From Shinella zoogloeoides (lineage in GTDB: Bacteria > Pseudomonadota > Alphaproteobacteria > Rhizobiales > Rhizobiaceae): 64,000 bases of DNA. This document shows, piece by piece, positions 62,661 to 64,000 of the stretch. The DNA is taken from assembly GCF_003574625.1 (NCBI RefSeq), contig NZ_QNUJ01000001.1, positions 186,001-250,000 on the forward strand, given 5' to 3'. The notes below the pieces were generated by a model. The model was not told the origin of the DNA. It saw only the letters and a program-made list of their open reading frames with translations, and made no database searches. Position numbers and translations under genes: made by a program. Position 1 is the first letter of the stretch, and every line of letters starts with the position of its first letter.

Positions 62661-62703
62661 TGCCCGCTTGCGGGCTCCCAAGGATATCGGAAAAGGCGCG
62701 GCT

Positions 62704-63996
62704 TCAGCTCGCCGCGCGGTCGATGGTCCCGCGCGAGAGCGAGCGCGTGATGTCGCCGGCCGGGACCAGGTGTTCCAGCGGGCCGATGGCCGAGATCGTC
62801 GGCACCGTGTCGAAGAACAGGCGTCCGGCAAGGTCCGTCAGGCGCTCAATGGTGATGCCGGCGAGGCGCTCCATCAGCTCCTCGTTCGGGATCGGGCGGC
62901 CGTAGAGCATCATCTGGCGGGCGATCTGGCCGGCGCGGGCGGCCGGGCTTTCCTGGCCCATCAGGAGCTGGGCGCGGATCTGCGCGCGGGCGCGCTCGAT
63001 TTCCTGCTGGTCGATCGTCTCGGACGACTTCTTCAATTCGTCGAAGATGACGGGCATCAGCTCGGGCAGGTTCTCGCCGCCGGTCGCGGCATGGATGCCG
63101 AAGATGCCGGTATCGGAAAAGCCCCAGTGGAAGGCGTAGATCGAGTAGCAGAGGCCGCGATGCTCGCGCACTTCCTGGAAGAGGCGCGAGGACATGCCGC
63201 CGCCGAGGATGTTGGCGAGAATCTGCGAACAGTAGAAGTCGCGGGCGTGGTAGGCCTTGCCCTCGAAGCCGAGCAGCACCTGCGCGTCCATGAGGTCGCG
63301 CGTCTCGCGGATATCGCCACCGGTATAGCGGGCCGGTTCGAAGACCGGGGAGATTTTCGGCGCGGTCGGCAGCGAGGAGAAACGGTCCTCGACCTGGCGC
63401 ACGAATTCGTCATGGTTCACCGCGCCGGCCGCCACCACGAACATGCGGTCCGTCGTGTAGTTGCGGTCGAGATAGGAGCGGATCTCGCCGGGCGAGAAGG
63501 ACAGTACCGTGTCCGGCGTGCCGAGGATGGCGCGGCCGATGATCTGGTCGCGATAGGCGACCTCGGAGAACTTGTCGAAGACCACGTCGTCCGGCGTGTC
63601 GTTCGCCGCGCCGATTTCCTGGAGGATGACGTGCTTCTCGCGGCGCAACTCTTCCTCGTCGAAGACGGATTCCGTCAGGATGTCGGCGAGGATGTCGACC
63701 GCGAGCGGGACATGGTCCTTGAGCACGCGGGCATAGTAGGAGGTGGTTTCCGTCGAGGTGGCGGCGTTGACCTCGCCGCCGACATTCTCGATTTCCTCGG
63801 CGATCTGGCGGGCGGAGCGGCGCTCCGTGCCTTTGAAGGCCATGTGTTCCAGAAGGTGGGCGATGCCGTGCTCGTCCGTGGTTTCGTTGCGTGACCCCGA
63901 CTTGATCCACACGCCGAGAGCGACGCTCTCCAGATGCGGCATGTTTTCGGTCACCACGGTCAACCCGGACGCAAGCCGGGTGCACTCAACTTTCAT
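62704..63996 (-). CDS. M16 family zinc peptidase (processing-peptidase-like)
   Basis: 430-aa M16B protein related to mitochondrial processing peptidase beta. Inverted zinc motif HLLEH (His47, Glu50, His51) with the third ligand Glu in ILQEIG 76 residues later, GGEVNAATSTETTSYYARV, and the glycine-rich loop GGGMSSRLFQEVRE. Probably active. Start ATG 63996 fits the family opening (VECTRLASGLTVVTE); a second ATG precedes it at 63999 and the ribosome-binding site is beyond the window edge. It is upstream of the RimJ gene on the same strand, with the DUF1127 gene in between on the other strand. Confidence 0.94.
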   Translation of the reverse strand: MKVECTRLASGLTVVTENMPHLESVALGVWIKSGSRNETTDEHGIAHLLEHMAFKGTERRSARQIAEEIENVGGEVNAATSTETTSYYARVLKDHVPLAVDILADILTESVFDEEELRREKHVILQEIGAANDTPDDVVFDKFSEVAYRDQIIGRAILGTPDTVLSFSPGEIRSYLDRNYTTDRMFVVAAGAVNHDEFVRQVEDRFSSLPTAPKISPVFEPARYTGGDIRETRDLMDAQVLLGFEGKAYHARDFYCSQILANILGGGMSSRLFQEVREHRGLCYSIYAFHWGFSDTGIFGIHAATGGENLPELMPVIFDELKKSSETIDQQEIERARAQIRAQLLMGQESPAARAGQIARQMMLYGRPIPNEELMERLAGITIERLTDLAGRLFFDTVPTISAIGPLEHLVPAGDITRSLSRGTIDRAAS

Positions 63997-64000
63997 CATA

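Noticed and set aside
62662-62675. GCCCGC-TT-GCGGGC hairpin as terminator for the M16 gene
   Set aside because: Reading on the minus strand it is followed by A's, not T's; it may be only a by-product of the adjacent terminator.

Overview
The window is a GC-rich stretch of chromosome from an alphaproteobacterium, almost certainly a member of the Rhizobiaceae. The Shinella / Ensifer / Rhizobium group fits, but I cannot resolve the genus from sequence alone. The reasons are the gene families (BA14K, DUF1344, invasion-associated locus B, RT0821-type lipoprotein, DUF1127, the BioMNY biotin transporter, a RibB fused to a dead RibA half), the conserved order tldD - ialB - ctaC - ctaD - ctaB - ctaF - ctaG - ctaE - DUF983 - surf1 - ispH - thrB - rnhA, and several copies of RIME-like palindromic intergenic repeats. 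Nearly all of it looks like core housekeeping chromosome. I see no prophage, insertion sequence, CRISPR array, rRNA or tRNA.

Layout. 0-10 kb: a truncated TPR protein, octaprenyl diphosphate synthase (ispB), DUF2007, an RNA N6-adenine methyltransferase, an S49 peptidase, an RmlB-like epimerase, glyQ, and a LemA + DUF2207 pair meeting a GH25 lysozyme-like gene end to end. 10-16 kb: a BA14K protein, an acyl-CoA dehydrogenase with a crotonase that looks like an enoyl-CoA isomerase, and a dCache chemoreceptor. 16-25 kb (mostly minus strand): two RNA methyltransferases (RumA/RlmD-like, TlyA), dxs, a compact ArsR-led five-gene operon, pirin, xseB and a histone-deacetylase-like protein. 25-28 kb: the biotin transporter bioM-bioN-bioY plus an oxidoreductase. 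28-45 kb: a YcaQ-like DNA glycosylase, a membrane protein, ribB and aroC, a CHASE-PAS-PAS-GGDEF-EAL protein, fabI, a DnaJ-like protein, pdxH, a polysaccharide deacetylase, a LysR regulator and tldD. 45-55 kb: the aa3-type cytochrome c oxidase operon and its assembly factors, running into ispH, thrB and rnhA. 55-64 kb: peroxiredoxin, a DsbD N-domain protein, YqgE, CsbD, a zinc metallopeptidase, a second GGDEF-EAL protein with a degenerate GGDEF motif, a RimJ-like acetyltransferase, DUF1127 and an M16 peptidase.

How it works together. Isoprenoid supply (dxs, ispH) and quinone side-chain synthesis (ispB) lie in the same window as the heme a/copper terminal oxidase. The oxidase operon carries all three core subunits plus heme o synthase, Cox11/CtaG, SURF1 and the small CtaF. 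A perfect FNR/FixK-type box lies just before the ctaC ribosome-binding site, which suggests oxygen-dependent repression. Two membrane-bound c-di-GMP proteins and a chemoreceptor make up the signalling content.

The most interesting non-coding signals are: (i) a structured RNA directly 3' of the DUF1127 gene, with a CU-rich loop and a terminator, matching the CcsR/'cuckoo' sRNA arrangement; (ii) TACTGCC heptamer arrays between two convergent gene pairs, which have overwritten the 3' ends of the upstream genes; (iii) direct-repeat operator candidates at the ArsR operon; (iv) a CtrA-like box and a perfect hairpin ahead of the chemoreceptor. I did not find an obviously new multi-gene defence or metabolic system. 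The ArsR-led operon and the DUF1127 RNA are the best leads.
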